Positions 1 through 12,161 of a DNA stretch of 64,000 bases are shown here, one piece after another. A model generated the notes under the pieces. The model had not been told where the DNA came from and ran no database searches. It saw only the letters and a list, made by a program, of their open reading frames with translations. The DNA lies in the NCBI GenBank assembly GCA_012932865.1, contig SAXG01000034.1, forward strand, positions 372,001 through 436,000, read 5' to 3'. This stretch comes from Amylostereum areolatum. Lineage: Eukaryota; Basidiomycota; Agaricomycetes; Russulales; Stereaceae. A program made the position numbers and the translations under genes. Numbering within the stretch: position 1 is the first letter of the stretch; each line of letters starts with the position of its first letter.

Positions 1-876
1 CTGCTGGTGGAAGCGCACTTCTCGATCCTGCTCTGCCACCTCCTGTTGGGCGACTTCCCCGCGCTCGTGCGCGCGTTCGTGCGCACGGCGGCGGTCGTGG
101 ACGGGCTGGAGGGGTACCCGGTGTTCCTGCCCCCGCGCTCGATGGCCCAGGCCGAGTTCGTGGAGATCCTGGAGCGGCTCGCGGGCGGGTGGCGGGCGGG
201 GGTGCAGCCGCACTCGTTCGCGGGGGGCGCGGCGCGCACCGGGAAGCTCGCGATCGAGGCGGCGGGGCGCGCGGAGGAACACGAAGGGCCGGCGCGGGAG
301 CGGGAGCAGGAGCAGGAAGTGGAGGAGGCGGACGAGGACGACGGCTCCGCGTCCTCGTCCTCGGTCCAGACCCCCGTCGATCCGCACGCGCCCTCGACCT
401 CGACCTCGACGTCCTCCGCGGGCCCGTCCTCCCAGCCGACGTCCGGCCGGGCCACGCCCGCGTCCGCGCCCCATCCCCATCCCAAGGCATCGAGCACCAG
501 CAACGCGGCCGCCCCCGCCGAGGCGGACGTCGCGGCCGAGCGCGCGGCGGTCCTCGACAGCGCGCGCGTGCTCCTAGCGCCAGTGCTCGCGCGCCAGCGC
601 GAGCGGGCGGAGCAGGAGCAGAACGGGCACGGGCACGGGCACGGGTACGGGTACGGGTATTGGGGCGGGGGCGGGAAGGCTCCATCTTCGAATGGGAACG
701 GGGGCGGGGGAAAGGCTGCGAACGGGGGTGGGAAGGCGAACGGGAAGAGCGGGGGCGGGGGCGGGAAGAAGAAGACGGCGCCGCCGCTGAGTATACCGCT
801 GCACGGGCCGCGGGTGGAGGTCGTGCTGGCGTGGTTGGGCGCGGTGTGCTTGGTCGAGCTCGAGGGGAAGGCGTGA
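1..876 (+). CDS. 3' end of an unidentified protein with a low-complexity tail
   Basis: An open frame enters at base 1 and stops at 874-876, so the 5' part lies outside the window. The first 65 or so residues look like a folded domain, with leucine-rich helices and motifs such as LLLGDFPALVRAF and SMAQAEFVEILERL. The rest is low complexity: an acidic Glu/Asp stretch, a Ser/Thr/Pro stretch, a GHGHGYGYGYW repeat and Gly/Asn/Lys-rich tracts, ending in a short hydrophobic piece (VVLAWLGAVCLVELEGKA). There is no ATG in frame at the start, consistent with an internal exon. I do not recognise the family. The simple repeats could hide an intron, so the last part of the frame is less certain than the first. 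Confidence 0.5.
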   Translation: MLVEAHFSILLCHLLLGDFPALVRAFVRTAAVVDGLEGYPVFLPPRSMAQAEFVEILERLAGGWRAGVQPHSFAGGAARTGKLAIEAAGRAEEHEGPAREREQEQEVEEADEDDGSASSSSVQTPVDPHAPSTSTSTSSAGPSSQPTSGRATPASAPHPHPKASSTSNAAAPAEADVAAERAAVLDSARVLLAPVLARQRERAEQEQNGHGHGHGYGYGYWGGGGKAPSSNGNGGGGKAANGGGKANGKSGGGGGKKKTAPPLSIPLHGPRVEVVLAWLGAVCLVELEGKA

Positions 877-1405
877 GCAAGTCAGGGGAGGTCGGGGTCG
901 GGGTCGGGGTGTTCATGTGTGTTCGGATGGTTCCGCGACGTCTCGCTGTTTTTTTTTTGTTCTCTCTCTCTTTCTCTTTTCCTCTTTCTCTGTCTGCTTC
1001 GGCTGTAACGAGTACGATTGCCCTGATCAGCGGCGGCAACAGCAGCAGCGCGTCACACATCCGCGATGACGGGGATACATAAGCAAGGAGCCCGGCGTGA
1101 GCTCGCTATCGACTAGCATCTGTACAAGGTCTGCTATAAGGAGACTAGAGCTCGCTGCTCGTCCGCAACATCCGCGACTTATCTCGAATGTACGACAAGG
1201 TTCTCTTCGTCTGACAGTGCATCATCTCCGCTGTCCACGTTATTTAAAATAACGTTGCGCTGGCCCTTGCTGGAAAGCAACCTACTTACCGGTCCTACGC
1301 TGCAAGCGAATATCTTATTATGTCTTGCGCGGGCGGTCCCGCGGTCAGGCAAAGGACGTCCATCGATCGTGCGAAACCAAAAAGTCGCGTCGAAGGCGCA
1401 ACGAT

Positions 1406-1446
<41 letters not shown>

Positions 1447-1716
1447 GCAGGTGGCGGCGATCAACGGTGCGGGGGTTACTACATACAGGACGGGAGACGC
1501 GTGGACGGTGGGGCGGTGCGTGCGTGCGATTACAAGTGAGAGGAGTGGAGACGGAGAACGGAGAGAGAGAGAGAGAGAAGAGAAGAGAAGAGACGAGACG
1601 AGACGAGACGAGACGAGGCCATGGCTACAAGGACGGGCGACGGGAATAATTGATGGGACGAGGACGAGGACGGGGACGGGGACGGGAACGGAGTGAGCGT
1701 GAAGGAGACGGGTGGC

Positions 1717-1747
<31 letters not shown>

Positions 1748-3071
1748 GTGGTAAAAGTACATAAATGCGTTGCGATGGAGAGGGAAGGCGGCGGGGCGTG
1801 TTGTTCGTTGATCGATGTGTGGGGACGGGCGGAGGTGGAGGGGCGTTGTTCGACTTCGGTAGGGTGAGGGAGCGGGAGGAGGGAGAGAGGAGGAAGGGAA
1901 GCGGCCGGATATAGACGCACGGGGGGGAGGGGGGGAGGGAAAGAAAAGAGGTTAACTGGCATGGGTACTTATGGCGTGGGGCGTGGGGCGTGGGGCGTGG
2001 CATGGAGGACGGAGGGGCCGAAACCGAAGGGTCGTGAGTGAACGTCGCCGTCGACCGCGTCCAGCGAAGAGGGAAGGGGGAAGGGGGAAGAGGGGGGGGA
2101 AGGGAAGCGGAAGGGCATGGGGGGGCACTCGACGTCACCGGCGGCTCGAGCTGCGCGGCGCGTAAAGACCGCGCGCGCTCGGGCGCGTGATGTTTCGGGG
2201 AGGGGGAAGAAAGGGAAGGAGCTGGAAGAGGGGACGCGGAGCGTCGCCCGTCCAAACCCGGACGTGCGTGCGCGTCCCGTATCCGTGTCCGAAAGGGGGA
2301 AGGACAATGCATGCAGCGAGTCCGAAGTCGAACCCCACCGAGGAGGAAAAAAAACCGGAAGAAAGAAAGGCGGGAAAAGGGAATGAAACGGAGGAGAGGA
2401 GAGAGGAGAGGAGAGGAGACGGGCCGTTCCAAAGTTCCAACGGGCGAAAGGAGGAGAAGAAAAAAAGGCCCGGCGAGGATTTCGATCGAACCGAGGACAT
2501 CAAGGGACGATGGACTGGGATAAGAGTGGTGGGTGTGGACGGGAGTGGGGAGTGGGGATGGGGAGAAATACATGGACAAATACAGATGTGTACGGTACGG
2601 AGGGGTGACACGGCACGAACAGACGACGCTACGCTACACTGGCAATACGGCGAGACCAACCCCCGCCCGAACCCAACCGTCGGAGCCGATCATATACGGT
2701 GATACCAACAGAAACATGATGAAGAAAACGCTCGAAATGTCCGCGATCGCGCCGTGCAGCGCGGGCACGAAGAAGGGGGGGGGGGGTCGAAGGGCGTCCG
2801 TGGGGGGGGGGGGGGGAGTAGAGTACACTGAAGGAGACTAGAAGATGGGAGGCTGGGTCGAGAAGGACCGATCGATTCGAGAATGAGGCCGAGGAGAGAA
2901 CGAGATATCCGAGGGATCCGAGAGACGTGGACGCGGGTGTGCGCCGGGGCGGGGTAGGAGGATCCGATGTGCGAACGCGAGAGTGTGGCGAAGGGGAGAG
3001 AGGATGGGATGTGGCACGCCGAAAGAAGGTTCCAAGAAGCGCCCCCGACGTTCGACGCGACACCGTGGCAC
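877..3071. other. Gene-free purine-rich low-complexity spacer
   Basis: The stretch contains GGGGTC repeats (about 883-910), a T/CT-rich tract (950-990), the 40-G run listed separately, GA and GAGAC microsatellites (1560-1740) and long G/A-rich blocks to 2850. The open frames here are translations of simple repeats on both strands, with no domain and no splice pattern. I see no gene. Confidence 0.6.
1406..1445 (+). repeat. Uninterrupted run of 40 G
   Basis: Forty consecutive G residues follow ACGAT and precede AGCAGG. It is the longest of several G/C homopolymers in the first 9 kb. The length may be approximate, because such runs are hard to sequence. Confidence 0.9.
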
Positions 3072-4636
3072 TCAGTACGCCTCCGCGTCGCGGTAGCGCC
3101 CCTTGTGCACGCGCATATGCTGGCCCAGATTATCGTGCCGACTGAACTGCTTCCCACACCCTGGCGCCGGGCATTGATGCGCTACATAACATCCCCCCAC
3201 CACCATCATCATCAGCCCTCCCCTCCAAAAAAAACACCATTAAAAAAAACCACTCACGTTTCTCGTTGGTGTGGATCGAGCGCACATGCCGCTTGAGGTG
3301 CTCGCCGCGCGCGAACCGCTTCCCGCACCCGTCCACCTCGCACCGGTACGTCCGCAGATCCTTCTGCACGCCCCCCTGCGTCACGATCACCGGCCCCGTC
3401 GGCACCCGCCGCCCCCGACTCTTCTTCGTCAGGTTCGGCACCGGCACCGGCTGCGCCACGCGCGACGGCCGTCGTCGCCTCCCCGCGCCCGCGCCCGAAT
3501 CCGAATAGCAGCTCGTGTGCGAGTGCGTGCGGCTCCGGCGGGGGAGCCGCCGCACGCCGCCGGGGACCGCCACCCCGCCGTCGTACGCGCCGTCATCGCC
3601 GTCGCCATCCGCGTCCTCGTCCTCCTCGTCCTCGCTCTCGCCGCTCTCGTCCTCGCCGTCTTCCTCCCCGTCCTCGTCCTCGTCCCCCGTCAGCCCCGGG
3701 CTGGCGCTCGCGCACGCGTACGCGGGCGGGGACGGGGACTCCGTGAGCGGGAACGGCACCCTTCGTCCGTACTCGAGCGGCGCGGCGGCGGCGGGCTCGC
3801 GCTCGCACTCGTATTCGTACTCCGGCGAGGAGCCCGCGAGGGACGCGGCGAGGGAGAGCGAGGCGGGGTATTGGAGCTGCTGCTGCTGTTCGAGCGCGAG
3901 CGCGAGGTCGAGCTCGGGCTGCGCGGAGAAGAATTCGGCGGGGACGACGTGCTGCTGCTGCTGTGGCTGCTAATGGGGCTGCTGCTGCGGTTCGAGCTGG
4001 AGGTCGCCGCGGGCGGGGCCGCGGCGGCCGTAGCGGTAGAGGTCGGACATGTCCGAGTCGACGGAGGCCATGTGCGGGTGGTTGAAGAAGACGTGGTGGG
4101 CCTGGAGCGGGGAGAGCTGGACGGCGCCGGGCTGGGCGCGGCCGTCGGCGGGGTCGTCGTACCCGCCGTCGTAGTAGTTCGCGTGCGGGGGCGAGGTGGT
4201 GTACATGGGGGACGGCAGGTCGTGTTTGAGGGGGGGGAGAGAGGGGCAAAGGCGGCGCGGCGGCGGCGACGGAGACTTTTTCGGACCAGGCGCCGTGGGG
4301 ATCGTAGACGTCGTCGGGGGCGTACGAGCCAGCGTGGTGGCTGGCGAGGTCGTCGAGAACGAAGGGGAGATCCGAAAAATCGCCGGGGTGGAGGGTGGTG
4401 GTGGAGGGGTCGGGAGAGGCGGAGGAGGAGGGGGAGGACATGGGGAGGACGGCGTGGTAGACGGCGTTGGACCAGACGACGGGGTATTGGGAGGGGAGCG
4501 GGGGGGAGGCGACGAGGGCGTGGACGTTGGAGAAAGAAGAGGCGGAGGGGGAGGAATGCATCGCGCGGCGGCGCTGGGCGGGGGGGATGACGGGGGGATG
4601 GGGGGACCTGGGGAAGAACCGAGCGGAGCGGTCCAT
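3072..4636 (-). CDS. C2H2 zinc-finger transcription factor (Msn2/Seb1-like pair of fingers), frame interrupted
   Basis: The last exons encode two adjacent C2H2 fingers. Finger 1 is C-x4-C-x12-H-x4-H (CEVDGCGKRFARGEHLKRH), then a TNEKPH linker formed across an intron at 3182-3257, then finger 2 (CPAPGCGKQFSRHDNLGQH) and the C-terminus RYRDAEAY with the stop at 3072-3074. This close finger pair near the C-terminus is the layout of stress-response factors of the Msn2/Msn4/Seb1 type, so nuclear DNA binding is expected. Upstream are an acidic stretch, polyQ and Ser/Pro-rich segments. Two problems are visible. The N-terminal frame (from Met at 4636, or 4561) and the central frame differ by one base at a run of eight C (sense) at 4230-4237, and the central frame has an in-frame TAG at 3970-3972 inside a polyQ tract. 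Small introns, assembly errors or real decay could explain these. The fingers are certain; the start and middle are not. Confidence 0.7.
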
Positions 4637-6889
4637 TTGAGCGAGCAGGAGCTGGAGGGGCGGGTACTGGAACGGCCGCTATTGGGCGCGGACTGAGACA
4701 GGGCGAGCGGGCGGAGCGGGGGGGCGGGCGGGAGAAACGAACCGTGGACATGGTGCGGCGGGCGACTGGACCGTCGGGGGCAAGTCGGGGGTGCCGGAAG
4801 CGGGTGGGGTGGATGGATGTCGGGCGCGATCGAGGGGGGTGCGGGGCGGGAGGCGGCGGGAGGGGGCGGGCTGACGGGGTTGTGTCTCGGTGGAAGGGTG
4901 CGAAAGGAACGGAGGTGCGTCGTGAAAGAATTGAAAGAGGTCGTGAGGGGTCGTGAGGAGGGGGAGGAGGGCAAGGAAGGGCGGGGCAGAAGCAGGAGGC
5001 TCTTGAGCGCAAAGCCAGTTATCGTCGATCCGAGCCGTCCACGCAAGATCCCGCCGCCCGTCCGAGTCGCGCCCTTTTCTGTGTGTCCTTATTTTATCCC
5101 CCCCCCTCCCCACCTCATTAACCGCCGCGCCCTCGGATCGCCCCTTCCCCATTCGGCCACCTCTCGTCCTCCACCGCTCGCCCTCTCGCCCACGAGGCTA
5201 CCAACCCCCACTTTGCCTCCTCCGTCCCCTCCCTCCCTCTCCGATCTCTCCTCGTCCGCTCGCGCTCTCCCTGGCCGCCCTCTCGCCCGATCTCAGTCTA
5301 AACCGCGGCTGGCGTCGAGGACGAAGGCCATCACGCGCCGCTCGCCACGTACAATGAACGACCCCGCAGATCGGCGCCAGCTCCATTCTTACGAAGATTC
5401 CCCTCGCCCGATCTTCCCTCGATTGACCGCGTCTTGCGCCCTCGATAAGCCTGATTGCCTTTCATCTCCTCCGTCCATCGATCCCAGGCTCCCTCCTCCC
5501 TCCTCCCTCTCCACCCAGGCCGCCGCCGCCGCCGCTTTCTCTGTCTCTTCTCGACCCGGGCGCGCGCTCACCACCATCTCCCGGCGCCGCCTCTTCTTTC
5601 CTCGACCTCCTCCTCCCCATCCTTTGCCCTTGCCACCACTTTTCCCTCCCCCTCGGTCCGACCCGACTGCGCACGGCCTGCGCTTCTCCTGCTTCTCTTC
5701 ACGTCTGCGTACCACGCCCAGCTCAAACCACCCCCCCCACCCCCCCCCCCCCCCCCCCAGAGTTATCCCACCGCGAAGTCGAAAGCAGATCACCGGTCCC
5801 CCGCGCGGCGCTGTGGGCCCGTCATGCGCTGCCCCGAGCCATCCTCTTTCGTTCGGGCTGTCCCTGCTAAGTACTCTTGCACAAAGCACGGATCGCGAGC
5901 GATAAGATCGCCCGTTGCGTGGGATCCCGATCCAGGCCTCCCCCCGCGCGCGCGTTCGTCCCCAAGTTCAAGTTCGAACGTGGCCCCGCGCCACATTCCT
6001 GCCCCGACTTCGACTTCGCGCGCACCCCACCCCCCACACCCCAAGCAGCTTCCAAGCGTCCACGTCCACGGTATCCATGGGGTGCACGAGTCGTATCACC
6101 ACCGCGGTCCCCGCTCCCCCCGTGTAAGACCGCCGTGTCGAATCTCTGACTCGAACCCACAGATCAGCAACACGTACGGCCCCCCACCGATGCTCCTACG
6201 CACGAACGCGGAGGGCCCATTTCCACGCCAGGCCAGCGCAGAGGCGCATGCGGCCGCGGCGTGGGGATTGGGATTACGGAAAGGTTCGAGGCCACTGACA
6301 GGGCCTCGCCCGCCGTGTTCGCGACCGTTTCCATTCTGCACGTCCTCCGCTCGCAGGTATCGATATCCAACGCCTCGCCCGACCGCGCGTACGTACGTAC
6401 CGCTCGACCATGTACGTTGCTCGAGTCCACGCACGCACGCGCGCGCGCGCTCGGCATGGCGCGCTGACTCCGGCGGATCGCCCGATCGATGCCCGCCCCC
6501 CTCTCCCTCCTCCTCCCTCGCCCGCTCTCACCCGCCCGTCTTCTTCGCTCGCACCGCGGGGCCCAGACCCGAACGCGAACGCCCATCGGATCCCCACAAC
6601 GCGGAACGCCCATCTCCCCCCTCCCCCCTCCCTCCCCCACGCGACGTCGCGTCCCTGCCTCCCAACCCACGCCGGCGCCCCCCCCGACCCCGATCGCACC
6701 CACTGGCCCGACGTCCCCCGGGCCGAGCCTAGTCGCCTCCTCAGACACCGATCCACCGAAACCGCCCACTCCCCCGTCCCCAATGCCCATCTTCGTCCTC
6801 TTCAAGTTCCAAGACCCGCGCCGCTCCCATCGATGCGTGCGTGCGCCCCGTCACAGAAGACAGCCCTGCCCCGCGCGCAATAGATAAGT

Positions 6890-6913
6890 CCCCCCCCCCC
6901 CCCCCCCCCCCCC
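6890..6913 (+). repeat. Run of 24 C
   Basis: Homopolymer of 24 C preceded by GATAAGT and followed by TCCCC; one of a cluster of G/C runs in the first 9 kb. Confidence 0.85.
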
Positions 6914-7723
6914 TCCCCACCCTCTCCACAAGTCACACCGTCGACGCGCGTCGGACGTGGCGGAAGGTAAGCGTTTTCACCCCCCGCCCCTCCGTCCGTC
7001 CTACCAACCCAACCCAACCCGGCTACTCGTACTTACTGACACTGACGCACGCGCGCCCTGCGCCTCTTCCAGTCGCAACGGACGTCCGACATGTCCAACC
7101 CACCGACTCACCGACGGACATACATACATACAATCGAAGCCGGAAACGCGCGAACCTCCGGAGGGGAAGGGGGGGAGAGGACCGGGACGGGGGCGCGTCC
7201 CGACCCCCCCCACCCGCTCCAGCTTCGAGCGTGCGCACGCGCTGCCTTGATGCCTGATGGGCTGATGGGCTGATAACGTTCGAAGCCCGCCCGCGCGCGC
7301 GTGAGTTGGAAACCTTCTACTTCGAACGTTCGTGTGGCACCGTGACGGGCGGGGAGGGGGGGCAGGGTGGGACTGGCCATGGGAGCGGAGGGCGGGTCAT
7401 ATGCACGTTGACATGCGCGCGCGCGACTAGGGTGGGTGGGTGTCCGGAGTTCCACCATCTCTCTCTCTCTCCCTCCCATTCTCTGTCTCTCTGTGTGTGG
7501 TCTACGGGATCCGCTCCCACACCTCGCTTCGTGAATGTTGACGTATTCTGCGCGGGGGCGGTGCGGCGGAATACAGACGGGAGAAGGCGAGGTTTGAGTA
7601 AGTCAGTGGCAGTAAGCTAAGCACAGCACGTCGCGGGTGGGGCGCAGGGCAGAACACGGCACAGCAGCTGCACAGGGAACGACATAGCCATCGAAGGCAA
7701 ACGCGTCCGAACGTAGTACGTAG

Positions 7724-7724
<1 letters not shown>

Positions 7725-7759
<35 letters not shown>
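7725..7759 (+). repeat. Run of 35 C
   Basis: Homopolymer of 35 C between GTAGA and TTCTGC. The matching G run on the other strand generates spurious poly-glycine frames. Confidence 0.85.
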
Positions 7760-10700
7760 TTCTGCTCCCCATCGCAACCCGCCCATCCCCAAAGCCTCGC
7801 ATCGCACAATGACGGAAAGCCCCCGCGCCTCCGAACCCTCCCAAGCCCCACACCCGCGGGCCCGGCGCACCATATCAGGACGGTTCTGCGCGCGGAGCGG
7901 GGGGGGCAAGGGTTGCGTCACCGGCACGCTTGAGAAGCGCGCGGGGGGGGGGGCGCCGGAAGAGGGCTTTGGGAGGGGTTAGGCTCCCGGGAGGGGATGG
8001 ATGGATGGATGGATGGGGATGAAGAAGGGGGGAAAGAAAGGGAGGGGGGGAGGGACGGGCGGCGGCGGCGGAGGCGGAGGCGGCGGCGTGGGAGGGTGGG
8101 TAAGTACGGATAGAGATAGAGGTGATAAGGTGCGTGCGTCTCCGGGGCGATCGATGGAGGGGGAGGGGGAGGGGGAGAGAAGGGGAAGGAGCGACCCGCG
8201 CGGTTGGGATGCTTCGGTATGTTGGGGTCAGGAGGGGGGTGGATTTGCGGAGACTCGAGCGGGTAGGTACTATAGAACGAGGGGGCTCTGCGGACGGCGC
8301 CGAACATATGTTCGGCGCGATCGAGCAGCGAGCGAGGCGAGGACCGGTGTCGGGTGTAGCGTGCAGCGAGCTTCTACGCGGACGTCGGTGCTCGACGTCG
8401 ACCCATCGTCCGCACTGCTACACATACCGCGCCAGCGTCGCCTCCAATCCCAAGACAGACGGCCAGCCGACGCTCTACTAGCAGCACCGTACACGTACTG
8501 GTACTCCTTGCGCGCTGTTGGTATCCCCCCACCGGCATCCGCACCGGCACGTCGTCCTCGCATTCGACGATGAGCCTCGCCACGCCCGGGCCCGCACCGC
8601 ACCGCGGGGCGGGGGGCAGAAAAAGGCAAGGATCGGAAACCCCCGTACGACCGAACGCGTGCGGGGGCAGGTCGGCTCTAGGTGGGTCAGTCGGGGCCGG
8701 GGGTCCTGTCCCCTCGAGTCGTCACCCGCGTGTGCGCTGTGCGCTGAGGCCACGGATGCGAGCGCATTCGCGCCGCCGCGCCACCGCGTCCGGGCGTCGC
8801 GTTTATGGAGCGGAGGTGTGGGCTCGGGTCGGCGCGAACGAACGGGCGAAACGGAGCGGATGAAGGGAAGGGAAGAAGAAGATGGGGGGGGGGGGGGGGG
8901 GTGCCTTGGGCCGAACGTGGGGGAGATCGGACTCGGAGGCGTTGGGCCGTACGTGTGTATGGAGCGGGGTCGTAAGTATGTGCGATAGCGCGCTAAGCAC
9001 AGACGCGGATGTGAAGAGAGACTCGGAGAGGGAGAGAAAGAGAACAGAAGACGGGCTGGCGATGGCGCGTTCGGCGGTATATCGATGGGACTAGTGTTCG
9101 CAAGCTCGCCGTGAGGGGGCGCACCGTCGCTGGTTGGCCGTGGGAAGGGATGGACGCGCGGACGTGCGGGCGCGGCGTGAGGGGGGCGGAGGACTGGTGA
9201 GGATCACGTCGTGCGACGTTGACTAGCACGGTGGAGGCCCGCGGTGCGTGGGGAGAGCGAGGTCGACCCCAGGCGTTCGAATGGGGACTTTGACGTCGGG
9301 ATGGAGGTCCGGAGCCGCGCCGCGCGACGGCGAAGGGCGGGACTTCAACAGGACTGGGATGTCCGTTGGGCGTTGGGCGGGCTGGGGAGCGTGGGATCGG
9401 GCCTACCAACGTAGGGCGTGGACACCTCGACCGTCGGTGCGTAAGGCGGTGGCTGGATTGAGCGCGGTTCGTGGTTTTTGACTTGAAATTTGCGGGATGT
9501 CGTCGATCGAGATGTCGGGGGGACCTCCTGGCGTATTTTTTGGTTCGTTGACGCCGTGTTCGAGTCTGCGGGGCGGAAGACAGGGAAAGAGAAAGAGTGG
9601 CGGGAGATGGGGGCAGAAATTGATGTTCGGTGCGAGGGCACGGGCGTCGGGCCCGCGTCGCAAGTTGCGGGGAGTGGGGGTGGTGATCCATTATTAGTTC
9701 GTCCCGTTCGCGGTCAGGCGAGGGGACGGGTTCGGAGGGACTGGTTCAGGTTCGGCGGGTGCGGGGTGCGGGTGCGACTCGGACGATCGGGGGGCTCAAT
9801 GGATTTCTGGGGGGAAGGGCTGGAATGGAGGGAAGGGCGGGCCCGAAGCGACGTTATGCACGGTCTGCCGGGACAGGACGCGACGAGCACAGGTGCAGGG
9901 ACGGGGACGGGGACACCCTACGACGGTCGGGTGGGTTGGACTGGGTTTGGGTGTGGCTGGTCCCCATTCGCGCCCAAGGCGGGGGCGTCGCGCGTACCGG
10001 GGAGCGACTGAAGCGCGATGCGGGGTCGGTTACGTTGGGCGTTCGGCAGAAGCTCGCCGCCAGATGCGTTCTCGTGCATGAGCGGATCCTCGCGCTTTCA
10101 GACAGAGTTCAAGCTCAAGCTCAAGGCCGCCACGTTGAGATGATGCACAGCGCAGCGGAGCGGGCGGACGTACAGTAAGTGGGAGTCGGCAGGAGAAGCA
10201 GAGAACGTTCCAGACCGTCCCGTCCGCGTCAAGGAGGACTCGCCCAGCGCCCTCGGCCGTCCTGGGCACAGAAGAAGGTTGGGGTTTTTTTTGGTCCCGC
10301 CCAACGGTCTGAGGCTTGCTCGGTCGAGCGCGCGGATCTTGCAGAATTGCGGCGATGGTGCGTGCAGACGGGGACCCACATCATACATGCGATACGCTCT
10401 GGTCGCTGCGACGGGGCGCTGCGCAGTCGAGCCGAGTTATGCTTTGGGGGGATCCTGCCACGTCGCCGGCGCGCCCAACGCGCACGCGAGTCATCGAGGA
10501 TGGACTTCCCCGCCCTCTGCCAGCGGTGTGAGCTGTGCAGCGGCGGCCTGCGGACGTTCTCGGGTTCCCGCGTTTGCGTCGTGACGTCTGTGGAGCGCGA
10601 GGCCCGTAAGATCCGCCCACTGGACCAGAGCGTGACCACTCGGCGTCGCACTTCAATGCAGTGAGTTCGAGCAATTAGCAGAGGTTCCAGTCGACGGGAC

Positions 10701-11762
10701 TGGAACTGAAGGAAGTCTGGAAGCTGCAAGTCTGGAACGCACGGACCTTGCCGGTGGTGACCGTCTCACTTCCGGATAGGGAAGGCGGCGATGGCCACGT
10801 GGCACGTTGGGCTGGAAGTCCCCGTCGGGTTTAGACCTCCGAGGCGCACCGCCACACCCACGGCCGACGGGGAACCGAGCGGCGAACGCGGTTTCGCCGT
10901 CGAACGCGACGGAATCGAAGGAGTCGATACTTACATAGTTGTGCGCACGCGCTGGGCGAATCCGCGGAGGACGTGGCAGGCATCATGCGTTCTTGCTTGG
11001 AAGTTTGGAAGCCGTCAACGCCGTCGCCCTCGACCCGACTCCCGGCGGCGACGCTCCCCAATACCCCGCACTCGCATCTTCTTCGCCTCCTGGGACCTTG
11101 TCCTGAACCCGTCGGTTCGTGGCCCGTCCCTGTGTAGATGGAAGCAGGAAAGGACGGAGGTACGTAGCCAATGCCCATGCCCATTGCCGACTCGACCGCG
11201 GAAATGAGTAGGCGCACGAGTCCGACGCGCACATGCGCCACTTGCATAGTCTTGCAAGTATATCCGCCTGTCATTCGTGGGTGCGCGTGCTTTCCTCCGA
11301 GCGAAGGACGGGTCGGAACACGCATGGGGCATCGCGGAGGCGGAGAGTTCGTGATCGTGGGAGGTCCGATTGTCTGTCGGGGAAGGAGAGTGGGCCCTTT
11401 GCATGATATCTGGTGGGTGTTTTTATATATCTGGAAGAGGTGGGTCCGTGTCTACGTCAAGGGGCTGGAGAGACCGACGTTGGGGTGGGTTGTTGGGGTC
11501 CGATCGAGGTGCGTACAGTACACCACGGCATGTGTCTGCTCCGCGATCGAGGTGGAGGTGGAGGCAGGCGCATCGCCGGGCAGCGTGCCCGCTCTGCATG
11601 CACGCGCAAATCCAGTTAGTCTTCGTGGCTGATTTGACCGGCGGTCAACATGAGTGGCGCGCGGCCCTGCGAACGGATGCATGCCTATGCACGCATGGTG
11701 AGTATGTATTCAATATGCTGAGTTGATGATCTCATACTTATCTGTATGCTGAAGGCACCGAG

Positions 11763-12161
11763 TTACCTCGAGCCGTTTATCTTTGGCGCTACGCCGTCGA
11801 AGCATGCGTGCACGCTGACCGCATCTTCTTCGCGGTCTTTGCTATAAAGCGTTCGAGGAGAGCGTCTTCTGTTGCACACGGTCGACGTCGCTTCCTCAGA
11901 TCCGCTGTTCATGGAGAGGACCTCCCTCGATGGGGGAACGCGTTCCCACCGCTTCATTTCCTCGGAATCATCGCCCGACAGCTCGGCGGGGACCTCAACT
12001 ATCGCCTCGCTGCAGGGATCATTAGAGTTGTCGTTTATCGCGAGGGACAATCGCGCGAACTTGAAGGACCCACCCTTGTTTGCCGTCGGAGACTCCAGAG
12101 ATACGGGTACGTCGCCGTTCTTGATGCTAGATATGCTGCAGCCCACGTCGCGCACCGACAT
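11763..12161 (-). CDS. Possible hypothetical protein of 132 residues
   Basis: A single open frame starts with ATG at 12161. Its composition is not skewed like that of the surrounding GC-rich frames: it holds a mixed polar segment (GDDSEEMKRWERVPPSREVL) and several Ser/Asn-rich stretches, resembling the cytoplasmic tail of a larger protein. The DNA around it is less GC-rich than at 5-11 kb. I could not find convincing upstream exons, and the family is not recognised. It may be a small gene, the last exon of a gene whose other exons I missed, or chance. Confidence 0.3.
   Translation of the reverse strand: MSVRDVGCSISSIKNGDVPVSLESPTANKGGSFKFARLSLAINDNSNDPCSEAIVEVPAELSGDDSEEMKRWERVPPSREVLSMNSGSEEATSTVCNRRRSPRTLYSKDREEDAVSVHACFDGVAPKINGSR

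Larger units (their letters stand above)
4637..11762. other. About 7 kb GC-rich region without a recognisable gene
   Basis: From 4.7 to 6.0 kb the plus strand is pyrimidine-rich (C/T tracts) and probably includes the promoter and 5' leader of the zinc-finger gene. From 6 to 11.7 kb the sequence is CpG-rich with many overlapping open frames on all six frames, as expected from GC content alone. None shows a domain, a consistent exon series or a normal fungal codon pattern. C homopolymers lie at 5740-5758, 6890-6913 and 7725-7759. A long non-coding transcript could sit here unseen. Confidence 0.5.

Noticed and set aside
574..804. Arg/Pro/Val-rich open frame on the minus strand
   Set aside because: Antisense of the repeats coding GHGHGYGYGYW; composition follows the repeat, no domain.
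1320..1696. Poly-glycine open frames
   Set aside because: Translations of the 40-G run in all three frames.
6120..6200. tRNA-like T-arm on the minus strand (GGGTTCGAGTC)
   Set aside because: The T stem pairs poorly and no matching acceptor, D or anticodon arms could be folded around it.
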